The position numbers and the translations under genes are program-made. From Metellina segmentata (Eukaryota; Arthropoda; Arachnida; Araneae; Tetragnathidae), in the NCBI GenBank assembly GCA_947359465.1, contig OX375878.1, forward strand, positions 79,525,627 through 79,589,626: a DNA stretch of 64,000 nucleotides, written 5' to 3'. Within the stretch, counting starts at the first letter, position 1, and each line of letters opens with the position of its first letter. Positions 47,606 through 59,665 of this stretch are shown piece by piece. A model generated the notes under the pieces. The model saw nothing but the letters and a program-made list of their open reading frames with translations. It was not told the DNA's origin and searched no databases.

Positions 47606-50038
47606 CATATATACCTTTTGGAACTTACCCTTTTGGAAGTTAGAACCAGGTGCAACAACGCTTAGTTTTCTCTGAGATTTGAGAAACTCCGTTAGCAAAT
47701 ACAGGACATGTTTCATTAGCACTGCAGTGTGTCGAGAAGCACTCACCAAACTGTTTTATTGCCCTGTTCTTTACAAGTGATTGAAAACTTAACACAAAAC
47801 ATGATTCGTTTAAGCATTCTTTGTATCCAGGAAATAAACAGACTTCTCTGACAAGATTTTATATTTTGGAGCGAGAACAATATGGATATCGTGAAGAGAA
47901 ATAAGAACTTTTCAATTTAAAACAAAAGAACAGCCATACTCCGCAACCCAGCAACTTCTTCTCATAATTGAAATTGAAAAAGTGTCTCAGTGGGACAATT
48001 CCTGGTTCAATACGGGTAAGTTGATGTGCAACTTGTTCAATATGGTTTTCGGAACTGGGTTTGCTTACACCCTGACCAAGGAGATAAGCAATAGTAACCC
48101 TTCCGTGTTGATACCTTTCTTATAGAAAGTTACAAGGAAAGATTGCTTTAAATAAAAACGATCGTGGGAATTCTGGCACTTCTGTATTAGATTAGCACGT
48201 AATTCTGTAAACGAATGAAAAATTACTCTTGCAAATTACGAGTTCAGATGAACTGTTGAGATACAAATACATATAATTTGAATACCGATCAGTTGTTCTG
48301 AATAACCTTTCTACTATTCGAACATATTATTTCTAGGGTTTTATACAACAATTATCTCTTTCGAAGCGCTCGAGGGAAAAGGAGTGGCGCTTTCGCCCAC
48401 GTGATTCTTTCGATATGACCTTGCAGAGAAGGGGATTTGGAAGATACGAGGGTGAACTTTCCCCATTCAGGCACCATATTTGGCAGCACCATTTGATCTT
48501 TGGTTGTTTCTCATTTCTTTTTAGTGGCGACGGGCCCGTCTAAGTAACATTTATATTATGTGGACAGATAATCAGTCCCTGAACCAATTGATCGTTTTTC
48601 TTATATATGTTTTAATACTCTGGGTTTTCCCCTGGAGATCAGAATAAAAAAACAATACGCAAAAATAAAGATGATGCGAACAATAATAATCTTGAGAGTC
48701 ATCGTTCGACAGGATTCGTTACCAAGCTTCCATTTGACAAACTGAATTCAACTCTTATCAGGACAAAAATACATATCCTATTCAGGGGTCGTCCACTGTC
48801 ACGGACGGGACAATCACCACACAGATTTTAGTCATAAAAATTAATGTTTTTTATCAATAAAAACATTTTGTACTTAAACTGCTTTCCACTCAAGCAAGCA
48901 TCGACAATTTTCTGTATATCTCATTTTTATGTAATAAAAGAGATAACATCAAACTATCGTATTGAAAAAAGGACTTTTTACATAGAAAATAATGAGATAT
49001 ATCGTAACATCTGGAATACATTTACTAAAAGGGACGATAGATTAAGTTCAAAAAGTGTTTGATGAATAAAGATCGATACAGGATACAGCCATTTTCATAA
49101 CGAAATATGTGTCTGACTGTGCCCCCCCCCCTTCATTGATTCAATATTATTTCAACGATTTTCTCAGACGACACTGTAATCGAAGTTTATTGTTGAAGTT
49201 GATTTCTCACATATTTAGTCGATGTGGAATGAGTGAACAACTCTTGCCATGAACATTCGTTGATGTTATGGATTTTAGAATTCAAAATTCAACTTTAGTT
49301 ACTTTGCAAAAAATAACATTTTCCTCATTTTTATAAAATAGATTAACCATACTAACTCTACTCAAAAGAAATATTTTTAAAACTCTTTATGAGGTTTTGT
49401 ATTCTGAAACAGGATTCGAAATTATAAGTCGTTAGTCGCATTTTGAACTCGTAAATTTTGTTTTTAGATCATGTTATTTTTAGAACCAGCGTTTCTGAAA
49501 GTTTTAAATTGCAACACAAATTCCGAGCATAAATCTGATATTGAGTACTGCAATTTAACCTACTGAGAGGTTTACACGCATATATCTGTTCTGCAGCCTC
49601 CAGTATTTCCAGCGTGACATCCAAACGGTTTAGAACGTCTTGACAAACGGAATCTTTTCTAGGTTTTTTTCAACCTATAGATGTGGATATTTATATTTTG
49701 TGGTAAATACGAACACACAATGCGAAAATCTCCTAACGCTCAGCGGGTAAAAACATAATCCGAATGAGAATTTAACATTTCGGTTCAAAGTTATAGCAAC
49801 ACAAAATTCAAAATTATGACCCAAAGCAACAAAAATATGCCCACATGCTATCTTCTAAATGCTAATTTCATCAAATCGTTGTCCTTACTCTGTACGAATA
49901 TACATAACTAAGTAGGCAAAATCTATTTTAATATAACCATCGTATATGTTTCGCTAACGTAAGTGGCACAGAAATCGACATTTTTTTTTATACATTAGCA
50001 AATGGCAACAAGCGGATTTTTACAGTATAAAATTACCG

Positions 50039-50432
50039 TTGTTGTTGTTGTCGTGCGGGCCATATATGGCCCTATTGAGGGTACCATTGCCTTCGGAGGG
50101 TTGGACTTCTACATTCATGACACATCCGTTTTACAGGAAGGTCCCTTTCACACATCCATTCACTCACACATATCGTAATTTAGATCCCAATCAGAGGCCG
50201 ATAACCCCCTGATCAGGTACCCCCAGAGGTTTTGATTTGGTATAGGAACATGGAGGACTTTGTGAGCACGACCTATTTAACGTGCCCCAGCCACCATTAA
50301 CGAACACGACGGTCTTTAGCCAGGTCGAAGCGCCGATCTCGCAACCATCAGAATTGCAGGCTCCGCTGAGCATAGAACCCACAACCCTTTCTATGCGAGC
50401 CCGACGAGACTGACTGAGCTACCGCGGCTCTA
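50039..50432 (-). repeat. tRNA-derived SINE, second family (B)
   Basis: On the minus strand the head begins agagccgcggtagctcagtc (A box TAGCTCAGTC) and goes on to ggttgtgggttctatgctc (B-box-like). The ~330-bp body is unrelated to family A and ends in a GTT/AAC repeat tail at 50039-50052. It contains ccatatatggccctattgag. Minus-strand open frames here are SINE sequence, not genes. Confidence 0.75.
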
Positions 50433-51843
50433 AAATTAACCGTTACTGGATTCTCATAGCCCAATTTTACCTTTAAATTTTAAAATGCTTGATTTTATGG
50501 AGTTGCATAATATAGCTAATTTAACACATAAGAGCTCTAAATTCTTCATGAGTCTCATTCAGCAGCCTGATTACAGAAGGTAATGAAAAATCTGGAAAAT
50601 GGCAATCAGAGCAAAAAAAAATTAATTAAGTGAGCTGACGTTAAAATATATTTAAAAGTCAAAAAATACCTAATCGGTCAGGGAAAAATTAAATAAGATG
50701 CAAACGAAGTGGATACATTTAGAAACTGACTGTAGGAACATGACTAAGGTGTACAGTTCTTGCGATGCACGTCATTGGAAATAAGGATTAAGGACATCTC
50801 CGTGCTTCTTTTTTTATATTTTTAGAAATTTTATTTCATTTGAGGCAAGAAATGTATATAATGATGCTTAGGATCATTGTGAAGAGATTTAAATATGATG
50901 TGAAATTAGAGTAACAACGCTGCTATTAATAGATATAAGCAATTGAGAAACTTAAACTCGGATGTCCTGCGGGGGTCTAGAAGTAAATTCAAAATTACTC
51001 TAAAGGAAATTTTAGAACCAAGGGAAAACGTGTTGATGCCACTGACATCCGACATTCTGCTCCTAATTTCTAGCTCTGAACTAATGGTAATTATATCTAA
51101 AATTTCAACGGGAAATTAGATTTTGCGAAAAAAATAATTCTTTCATCTGTGCATATTTAAAGTGGTTCATTCTCCTATGTTTTACCAAGTTTTGTACCCC
51201 ATCACCTGAAGCATGCGAGATGTGTCTCACTGCATCTCGCAGAACGTGAAGAAAGAACTTGACCGACTGGCCCAACTGGGACAACACCGTCTGTTTTCCG
51301 GATCACTCCGTATATGGACAAGCACGCGTTATTAGGTACCGGCCTTTTTCTGCACTTCCCCCATTGAGGCCACAAGCTTCCGTTTTCAAGAGCAGCGGAC
51401 AGAAATGACAAAAACAAAGATCCTATTTCGATTTTCGCTTTCAAGCTGGGTCGTCCGAGTACAGTCTGTGCATCTGAAACTCATAATTCAAAATAAGTGT
51501 ATTTTTAAGACATTCGTCCGAACTGCGATTCCGTCCGCCACTGTTGTACGTTTTTAGCGCTATTTATTTCGCTGCGTTGACTGCCGAGAGGCACACCGGT
51601 GGGTCACATGTTACTTTCACTACGTCGCCACGTGCACCGTCGGTGAGTCACATGCATGGATGATTTCAGTATAATGTATTTCATTCACTTTGGCTATTGA
51701 ATTTGGCACTTCCTTAATAGATTGAAATTTCATTCAATAATTGTGTCTAGAAGTTTTCGTTGTCAGTACAATAGTACCAATTGGTCAAAATTGTATGAGT
51801 ATCACAAAAATGTTTTCAGAGTTATATATATAAATATATATAT

Positions 51844-51968
51844 ACTGATGCACGTTCAATCTATCGTGGCCTCAGATGTCCTCACGTCGGAAGTTTGGAT
51901 AGTGGGATACGCTCAGGTGTAACATTGTCATCTGATCGTGGTTTAAACTCAAGAAGTGTTGTCCACGG

Positions 51969-51973
<5 letters not shown>
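51844..51973 (+). repeat. Left arm of a 130-bp perfect inverted repeat (SINE fragment)
   Basis: Reads actgatgcacgttcaatcta to tgttgtccacggaaatt. Its exact reverse complement is 52866-52995, with no mismatch found over 130 bp. It is part of a family A SINE body in plus orientation and is bordered on both sides by TA-rich sequence. Confidence 0.95.
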
Positions 51974-52056
<83 letters not shown>

Positions 52057-52087
52057 TATATATATTATATATATATATATTATATTA

Positions 52088-52171
<84 letters not shown>
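51974..52171. repeat. (TA)n microsatellite, ~198 bp
   Basis: Almost pure TA dinucleotides with periodic ATTATATTATAT interruptions. The isoleucine/tyrosine open frames across it are artefacts. Confidence 0.97.
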
Positions 52172-52175
<4 letters not shown>

Positions 52176-52784
52176 ATTACATAGAGGACTGGGCAATATA
52201 ATAGAAATCAGTTTTATTTTAATTTTTCAGGGGAAGTACTTTCAAGTTTAAAAAAATTCCAAACTCTGTATGGTTTATTTATTGGAATTGCTATGTGCAG
52301 AGATTTTCACTGCAAATTAATAGACTAATGCGAAAACTTTACTTTTGCTACCAAAGTGCTCTGGTGGGGTGCTCATATCGGGGTTGAGATAAAATGTAGT
52401 TTATTCATGTTTGGCCTGTAATCTTCATTGGCGTTGACCAGTTAACTGCCGTTTTATTCATTCTTTAGAGTTTTCGCAGTTAAAGTGCTGAGACCTTATT
52501 CAGAAACAATCTAAGATGTGTCACGTCCGAAAGAAGTACAGCAAAAACTTAACATCACAAAAATACCCTACCGCCACCTACATTTAACTTGACAGAAAAA
52601 CCAAGAGGTCATGTTTTCTTAAACTTCCAAGTACTAAGCGCTCATTTAAAAGCTTATTTCTATATTGCCCTGAGCTCTCTTGTTGATTTGACATCTTCGT
52701 GGCAAGTTTATAATTTCGCAGTGCAAAAATGTCTAATAATAACGATTATTAAATTTATTGTTGCAGTGGAAATTTTTTTCATCG

Positions 52785-53060
52785 GTAGGTAAGTAGTTGA
52801 ATTTACATCGCATTGGAGCACCACAGAAAGTTATTGGAGATGGTACCGGGTCAATCCAAAACGGAAATTTCCGTGGACAACACTTCTTGAGTTTAAACCA
52901 CGATCAGATGACAATGTTACACCTGAGCGTATCCCACTATCCAAACTTCCGACGTGAGGACATCTGAGGCCACGATAGATTGAACGTGCATCAGTCTTCA
53001 TGTATACGACGATCTTTGGTTGGATCGAATCTCGAACTCACAACCCTCCGGTTAAGGATT
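52785..53060 (-). repeat. SINE family A, containing the right inverted-repeat arm
   Basis: Tail at left (ggtaggtaagtagttgaatt, ggagcaccacagaaagttat), body including 52866-52995, and the head at right with atcgaatctcgaactcac, decayed. The Tc1 relic starting near 53088 abuts it. Confidence 0.75.
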
Positions 53061-53084
53061 TGCGACACTACAAGATGGTACAGG

Positions 53085-53485
53085 CTGGTGGTGTCTCCGT
53101 AATAGTAGTATGTGGTTTGTTTAGTTGGCATTTAATGTTACCTCTGGAATGTCTACAAACGTCACTGGCAGATATTCCAATAGACCACACACGACAAATT
53201 ATGGTTGGAGAGAACACTCATCTGAGTTTGGGGTCATGACATTCCCTTCTAAGTCATAAGATCTCAACGTTACGTACACGTCTGTGACGACATTCTACGA
53301 CCTGTGGAACACAGATATCCTGCACCTTGGACTACAACAGAGTTCTGGACTGCTCAACAGGAAGTACTGTGTTCAATGCCTACAAAATACCTCCGCAAGC
53401 TCGTGGAATCCAGCCGTATTTCATTGTTGTGCAAGTTTTTCTGACTCATCATCGAAGAATTAAAATTTAGAGAGATGGTACACAC
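53085..53485 (+). pseudogene. Degenerate Tc1-like transposase relic
   Basis: Plus-strand codons near 53088-53160 give GGVSVIVVCGLFSWHLM and PLECLQTSL, the GGxxMVWGxFSW region after the first catalytic aspartate of Tc1 transposases. Later fragments (rich in Tc1 C-terminal words, near 53300-53450) run in shifting frames with stops. The N-terminal domain and terminal repeats are missing. It is of the same subfamily as the 58.2-59.1-kb relic: aagtactgtgttcaatgcct here versus aagtattgtgcacaatgcct there. Confidence 0.65.
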
Positions 53486-56400
53486 ACGCAGAAGATACAA
53501 AAAGAAATTAAACTAGCTCTTCTGAGAAAAAAAGCGAAACGATACTGTGATATTCTATTCGAAATCAATTATCCCCATTGAAGGTTTAATTAAATCTGTG
53601 TAGATAATGTTCAATCGATTACTCTCAAATTAGAATATCAGATGATCACTTTCTAAGATCAATGTTCGGAGCACGTTGAATGCGGAGGAAGAAAGTACGT
53701 GTCATTTTCTTCGTCTACCCATCAGATCCCACGCTTATGCAAAGAAACGTGAACAAATTGTTAATTTGTTCTGCGATAGCCATCCTGAGCATTATGGAAT
53801 ATTCTTGTGCATTCGTTTTCAGTGAATAAATGAGTAGATAACACAGTTCAATGTGCATTCCAGTCACTTTATTTAATGTTCAATTTCTTTACAAGAGCTT
53901 TTGCTTGGTTGCTACGCATTTCCAACATGATAAATGGAAAAATAAAGTAATTAGTGCAAGCTCGAAGAAAATGGGATCTTTGCTAATGGAAAATTGATAT
54001 TCAATGCTTATAAAAGATTCTTTCTAGTCTATCTTTGTTCTTCAAGTCGCGTTTTTTTCATTTGGAAAATCTTTTCATAGTAACCATGAGTAATATTATA
54101 ACTTCTGGCAAACTAAAAATAGTTATCAGCTAAATGTAGGTCCTTGTGGTTGATTAAATCATTAATTTCATTTAATGATATATTATTTACAATATTGTGT
54201 TAAAAACATTTTCGACAAAAAGGTTATTGGAGTAATCAGGAGTTGTATTATCACCTTCGTGAGCCTATTTAAAATGGAAAATTCACAAATTTGTCAGACA
54301 GATATGTAAAGAATTGAAAATTAGAAATACTTCAAATTCCGTAAAGACGTTGTTTTTCTTGAAATGTTTTTATTCGTCACTCAAACATCTTTCCTAGAGT
54401 TCTATTTTTATGGAAATTGAGGATAAGGCAATTACTCTTTTAATTACATAAAACTTTTGTACAATGCAAAGAGATCGGAAAGGTTTTGATACAGTGCTCC
54501 GAATGAATTCTTAAAATTCTTCCACCCTCATCTCTTGAAACGTGTTAATTATACTTTTACAATGATTTTCTTTTCACTGCTACTACATATGTGCACAATA
54601 AAACCGTCATTAACACTAAGCTGCATGATTAATATTGTCGTGGAGAAATAATTAAAAATTCAAAAGAAGAAAATTTTATGGTAGATGCAAACACAGCCAA
54701 CAGCGATGTATATCGGAAGAAAGTGGAATAAAATGAATATAGATACGAGAAAACAAATTCAGTGCTTCTTAAAGTTCTACGATGCGATTAACATAAATAC
54801 AAATTATGAAAAAAAAAGTAATTGCCATGGGAAAATATCTTTTTCCATTCAAGTCGAATGGCGTTATTGAACGTAGAACTTCTTTTTCTTTTTCTTTCAA
54901 CTTTATTTATCGTCTTTACAATTACGCATCATCATCGGAAGACGGAGATTTCATTTACCCAAATGCCTTCGCATGATTTATATTGAGGTTACCTTAAAAT
55001 GGTAGTTTAGAGTTGTTGTTGCGTTTAATCTAAATATAATTATAAATAATAATCAATCAATTACCAAATGTCATATATCAATTCGGAATCCTTTCTTTGG
55101 ATTGGCAAAGTGCTGAAATCATATTCGAAAAACAAGTCTACAAGATGTGAACAAACGTATGGGATTTCAACTTAGAATACTTATGAGTAGAGTAATTGCA
55201 AACTTAGTCTGAATAATATAACGATAGAAACAATGATTTCGTTGTCTTTACTAAGATTCATAAACTCAGAATTATAAGTCGAATTAAAAATCAAATATTG
55301 ATTCAGGAATCATCAGTTACCGAGTAGCAAAATTAAATTTTAACTATCAGCCATTGGCGCACATTTTCTGAGTGTAATCTCTGCAAAATTTCAGGTTTCT
55401 AGGTTAGTATTTTTTGTATAGCGAATTGACAGAGACCACACACACTTCTTTTTGTTCATATAAATGTTAATAAAAGGAACGTCTGTACGAGTGTCTTAAA
55501 AAACGCTTACTTTTTAGCATTCATAAACTGATGTTTTTGATTGTACTTAAGATTTGTTCATCTGTATTCGTCCATGCTTAGGGTCTTATCAATTTTTAAG
55601 TCTTCTTTGAATTCTTACTTCGTTTTGCACTTAATAGGTTTCAATGAAAAACACGATGAGAAAATTCTTTTCTACTTCTTTTCCTTCTACCTAAATAGAG
55701 ATGCCTCCGAGTAAAAGCATCTGAACATTAAAAAGAAAAGTTTACTGTGTTTATAATACATGTTTTTTTAAGCGTTTAGTTCAAGTGGTTTCGATGAGAT
55801 AATGCATCCATTAACTTACGACCGATTTTTTTTATATTAATACGAGATTAATATCTGGTCAGTTTTCTAATGACGATAGATATCGCTCACCAAGAGATAG
55901 TCAGTTTCGCTAATGAAGAGATATCTCGTGGATATAGACAGTAGAAGGGTTAATAGGTATAGATATATGCACAGCAAAGTTCTACACATTGCGAGGAATT
56001 GGTGTTATTTAATTTAGTTGAAACACAAAATTACGCCATTTTCACATAGGAACCATGTATTTTGTGAATCTCGTGAGCATGGTTTAAGCACCACCTTCAT
56101 CGCAAGAGAGCACTACTCATCCGTGTGGTAGTCGGCCAGTTTGTACGGCAATCTATACATTGATGCTGTCCATCACCCATTAATGTTGGTGTATAACTAC
56201 AGTCAAACAAAGATTATCACAAGTAAAAACATTTCCAACTGCTGTCTGTCATTTCTGTTCCTTAGTTCAGCCTCTAGCACAACCAGGTTGAACTTGTGAA
56301 CATACATCCCATGTGAATGTGGTTTAATTTTGTGTTCCCTGCCTCTCCTTAAAGTGTGTACAAGAAGTTATGAAACACCCTGTATATCTACTAGCTCAAA

Positions 56401-56573
56401 TTTAATGATATTTTACATTTGAAACCTCATTAATTTAATTAAATATATAAATGATTTCTGCAATAAATCATATTATATTCACTCACTCAATGTTGGTGTT
56501 CGGTTATAAAAATAATGGATCCTTTTGATATTTAGATTATTTAATTAGCGCGCCAAGGAGAACAATTCGTTTA

Positions 56574-57970
56574 TACACTGCTGGCCACCGTAAATGCAAC
56601 ACCCTGAAGGAAGCATGCAAATAATATGAAATTTACAACATGCATTAGCGGAGGTGAGATATGCAAATTATTAGAATTTCAGCGCAGACGCACATCACGC
56701 GCGCCTGTGGCGCCACTTCAAAGCGCTTATTTAAGGCTTGGAGATTTCGACGATTTCAAGTACGGCAATTGTGTTTTTCTTGTGGTTTTTTCAAAAAAAA
56801 AACGATCAACTATGCCACGTAGAAAACAGCGATCATCTTTTGATCAAGTATCCGTGTTCGACAGAGGAAGGATTGTGGCCTACCGAAATTGTGGATTATC
56901 TTTCAGGCAAATCGGTAGTCGTGTTGGACGAAACCAAACAACTGTAATGCGGATATGTGATCGTTGGATGCAGGAGAGTGTTCGATCGCATCCACCTCAG
57001 TGCACCACGTGATGACAGGCATATTGTGCGTATGGCAGTGACGGATAGTTCAGCCACATCACGAACCATAGCACAGCACATTCAGTCTGTAACGCATCAT
57101 ACAGTGTCTGCGCGTACCATTCGACGCCGTTTACAGCAGAGTGGTCGGTCCGCAAGACGTCCATTGCTTCGTCTACCCTTGACGGAGATCCACAGACGTC
57201 TCCGCCGCCAATGGTGCGATGAAAGAAGGATGTGGACGGCAGAATGGAATGCAGTTGTCTTTACTGACGAGTCACGCTTCTGTCTGCAACACCACGATGG
57301 TCGGATTCTAGTCTGGAGACACCGTGGAGAGAGGATGCTGAAGAGATGCGTTATGCACCGCCACACTGGTCCTGCACCGGCTATTATGGTATGAGGCGGT
57401 ATTTTATATCACTCTCACACTCCTCTAGTACGCATTGCCGGTACTTTAAACAGCCAGCGCTACATCTCCGAGGTGTTGGAGCCAGTTGTCCTTCCTTACC
57501 TTCAGGGCTTGCCCACAGCCATATTTCAACAGGATAATGCACGACCACACGTGACATGCATCGTCCAAGGGTTCTTCGTCAATCGCCAGATTGAATTGCT
57601 TCCCTGGCCAGCTCGCTCTCCGGATCTTTCGCTTATAGAAAACATGTGGTCCATGGTTGCTCAACGATTGACCCAGATTACATCCCTAACTGCCACACTA
57701 GATCAACTTTGGCAATATGTGGAAGGTGCTTGGTCTGCTGTACCCCAAGAACACATTCAAAGTATCTTTGAATCAATGCCGAGACGTGTGGCAGCGGTGA
57801 TCTCCAACAATGGCGGCTACTCTGGCTACTGATTTTGGCAGGAACCACACTTCACAGAAGTCTACAAATTTAATCATTTGATACTTGGTCAACATGTTAT
57901 CTACAAAATAAATTTTGTTGTGATATCTATTGTCTTTCTTGGTGTTGCAATTTGGGTGGCCAGCAGTGTA
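56574..57970 (+). mobile_element. Tc1 element, 1393 bp, with terminal inverted repeats
   Basis: Element 56576-57968 is bounded by 28-bp inverted repeats beginning CACTGCTGGCCACC and ending GCAACACC, matching at 25 of 28 positions, and flanked by TA (56574-56575, 57969-57970), the Tc1/mariner target duplication. It encodes one DD34E transposase on the plus strand, broken by two lesions. Length and structure are typical of a full-size Tc1, indicating fairly recent arrival. Confidence 0.92.
56812..57832 (+). pseudogene. Tc1 transposase (DD34E), two inactivating lesions
   Basis: Would cut and paste the element by acting on its inverted repeats. From ATG at 56812 (MPRRKQRSSFDQVSVFDRG) come the helix-turn-helix (LSFRQIGSRVGRNQTTVMRI), then the linker and the catalytic core: VVFTDESRF (first Asp, ~57265), FQQDNARPH (second Asp, ~57533) and SPDLSLIENMW (Glu, ~57635). 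Spacing between the last two is 34 residues, hence DD34E. Lesions: a probable one-base deletion near 57008-57010 shifts frame after HPPQCTT, and an in-frame TGA at 57392-57394 replaces the tryptophan expected in the MVWGG motif. The end, RRVAAVISNNGGYSGY, is intact. ~340 residues expected, normal for the family. Confidence 0.9.
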
Positions 57971-58165
57971 TACACTAGAATCTGCTACGATATGACATTC
58001 AATAAAATAGAGTTCTACACTTAAGTGCCCGAAAACCTGGTACAGATGAAGCCTATGCAAAATGCACTGCAACACCGCCTATACACATCACTGGTTGCTT
58101 CTGACAGTGAATGTATAAAGTGATAGACATCTCTGAAAGCATCTAGAGATGTTTCCTCAACGAGA

Positions 58166-59105
58166 ATGGCCAGTCATCACGATTCAAGCAATTTTCAATG
58201 TGGTTTAATAGTTTTAGTTCGTGAGATGGGACACAGCATTTGGGAGGTAGAGAAAATATCGGATTTAAACGTAACATTTCAACGGCTGTACCGTGACTTC
58301 AAGAATTCTGGCACAACCAGCAACGCAACACAGCTATGTGCCTCCCTTGGACTCCGAAACGTGATGACTAAAAACGAGTAGCCTTGTCTGACGAATGCCG
58401 TTTCCAACTGTTTTCAGCAGATGGTAGTATCTAGTACACTTGATTAAGTCTAGACACAGCTATTCGCTTCCCTTGGACTCCGCCACTGGACACTTGATGA
58501 TTAAAAACGAGTAGCCTACTCTGACGAATAGAGTTTCCAACTGTTTTGAGCAAATGGTAGGATCCGTGTGTGGTGAAAACTCCATAGAGCCATGGATTCA
58601 ACACTTCAACAGGGTGATGGTAATTCGTAGTGCGATTCGTACGCTTACATTTCAATGGAACCCCTTGTATGTCTATAAACGTATCTGAGCGATAAATGTT
58701 GTACATGCATCCTTTCTGATGAATTACACCTGTTCGTTTTCTACTTTTATTCTGATTGGTTTGGCCTCTTCCAACAGGACAAGCGCTCCCACACAAGACA
58801 CGCCAAATAATGGTTATCGGAACGCTAATCTGTGTTTGGGGTCCTGCCATTCCCACATATTTCATTACATTCACATCTGCGATGTTATACTACGCGCTGC
58901 AAAACATAAATCCTACATCTATGAATAGAACCGAAAACTGGACCGCTCTGCAGAAAGTATTGTGCACAATGCCTACAGAACACTTTTGGACACTCAATGA
59001 GTTCATGCCTTGTTGTATTTCTGAACTTCTACGCTTCAATGGTAGGCCTATTAAGTATCAGTTCAAGTTATTTAATGTATATTTAATCGTTATTGTATTG
59101 AAAAA
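58166..59105 (+). pseudogene. Degenerate Tc1-like transposase relic with internal duplication
   Basis: It starts MASHHDSSNFQCGLIVLVRE and continues MGHSIWEVEKISDL, a Tc1 first helix-turn-helix. Then ALSDECRFQLFSADG-like codons (first catalytic Asp) occur twice because of a ~110-125-bp tandem duplication (58329-58437 and 58454-58566). A QQDK/SHTRHAK fragment (~58778-58810) stands for the second Asp motif, and WTALQKVLCTMPTEHFWTLN (~58938-58998) is the C-terminus. Multiple frame changes and stops; no terminal repeats recognised. Dead. Confidence 0.7.
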
Positions 59106-59261
59106 AAATAGTTGAATTTAATTATTATCAGAATTCATGTGTATTGCATAATTGAAAATAAAAAGAATGACATCTTACAACAGACATTTGCATGAAAATT
59201 CTAAAATGCTTATTGATAGTACTGACGAGAGTACTGATTGGAGTACTTATTCGTGGTACTG

Positions 59262-59285
59262 ACGAGAGAGAGAGAGAGAGAGAGA
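59262..59285. repeat. (GA)n microsatellite
   Basis: About eleven GA units followed shortly by a (TG)n run at 59296-59308. Confidence 0.9.
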
Positions 59286-59597
59286 ATCGTGGATGTGTGT
59301 GTGTGTGACGTAACTTTTACGAAATTTAAAGTATTAAAAAATACAAATTTAAACAAATTATATTTTTGTATAAAAACATTCTGGCGTATGTTTGAATAAT
59401 ACTTAAATGAGGTAATTTATGAATTTTGTATACATAGTTAAACTAATTCTCTTTTTTTTTAACTCTATAAGCCAAATAATTTATTATAATTTTGTTATAA
59501 ATCGATTTTTGTGAATCTTTGGTGACCCTTGTAAACCTTATTACTCAAAAAAAAATTTCGTCTATCGTATTTCAAGTAGTTTTTATAAAATTGGTTT

Positions 59598-59665
59598 GTG
59601 TTGACTCTTAACGTCGCAGTGGAACTACACAACGGGCTAATGACGACGATCCGTAACTTTTCAAG
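59598..59665 (-). repeat. SINE family A tail fragment
   Basis: Reads ttaacgtcgcagtggaacta and cacaacgggctaatgacgac on the plus strand, the tail side of the family; the rest is absent. Confidence 0.6.

Noticed and set aside
51895..52201. Open frames encoding poly(Ile-Tyr)
   Set aside because: Pure translation of the (TA)n microsatellite; no coding composition.
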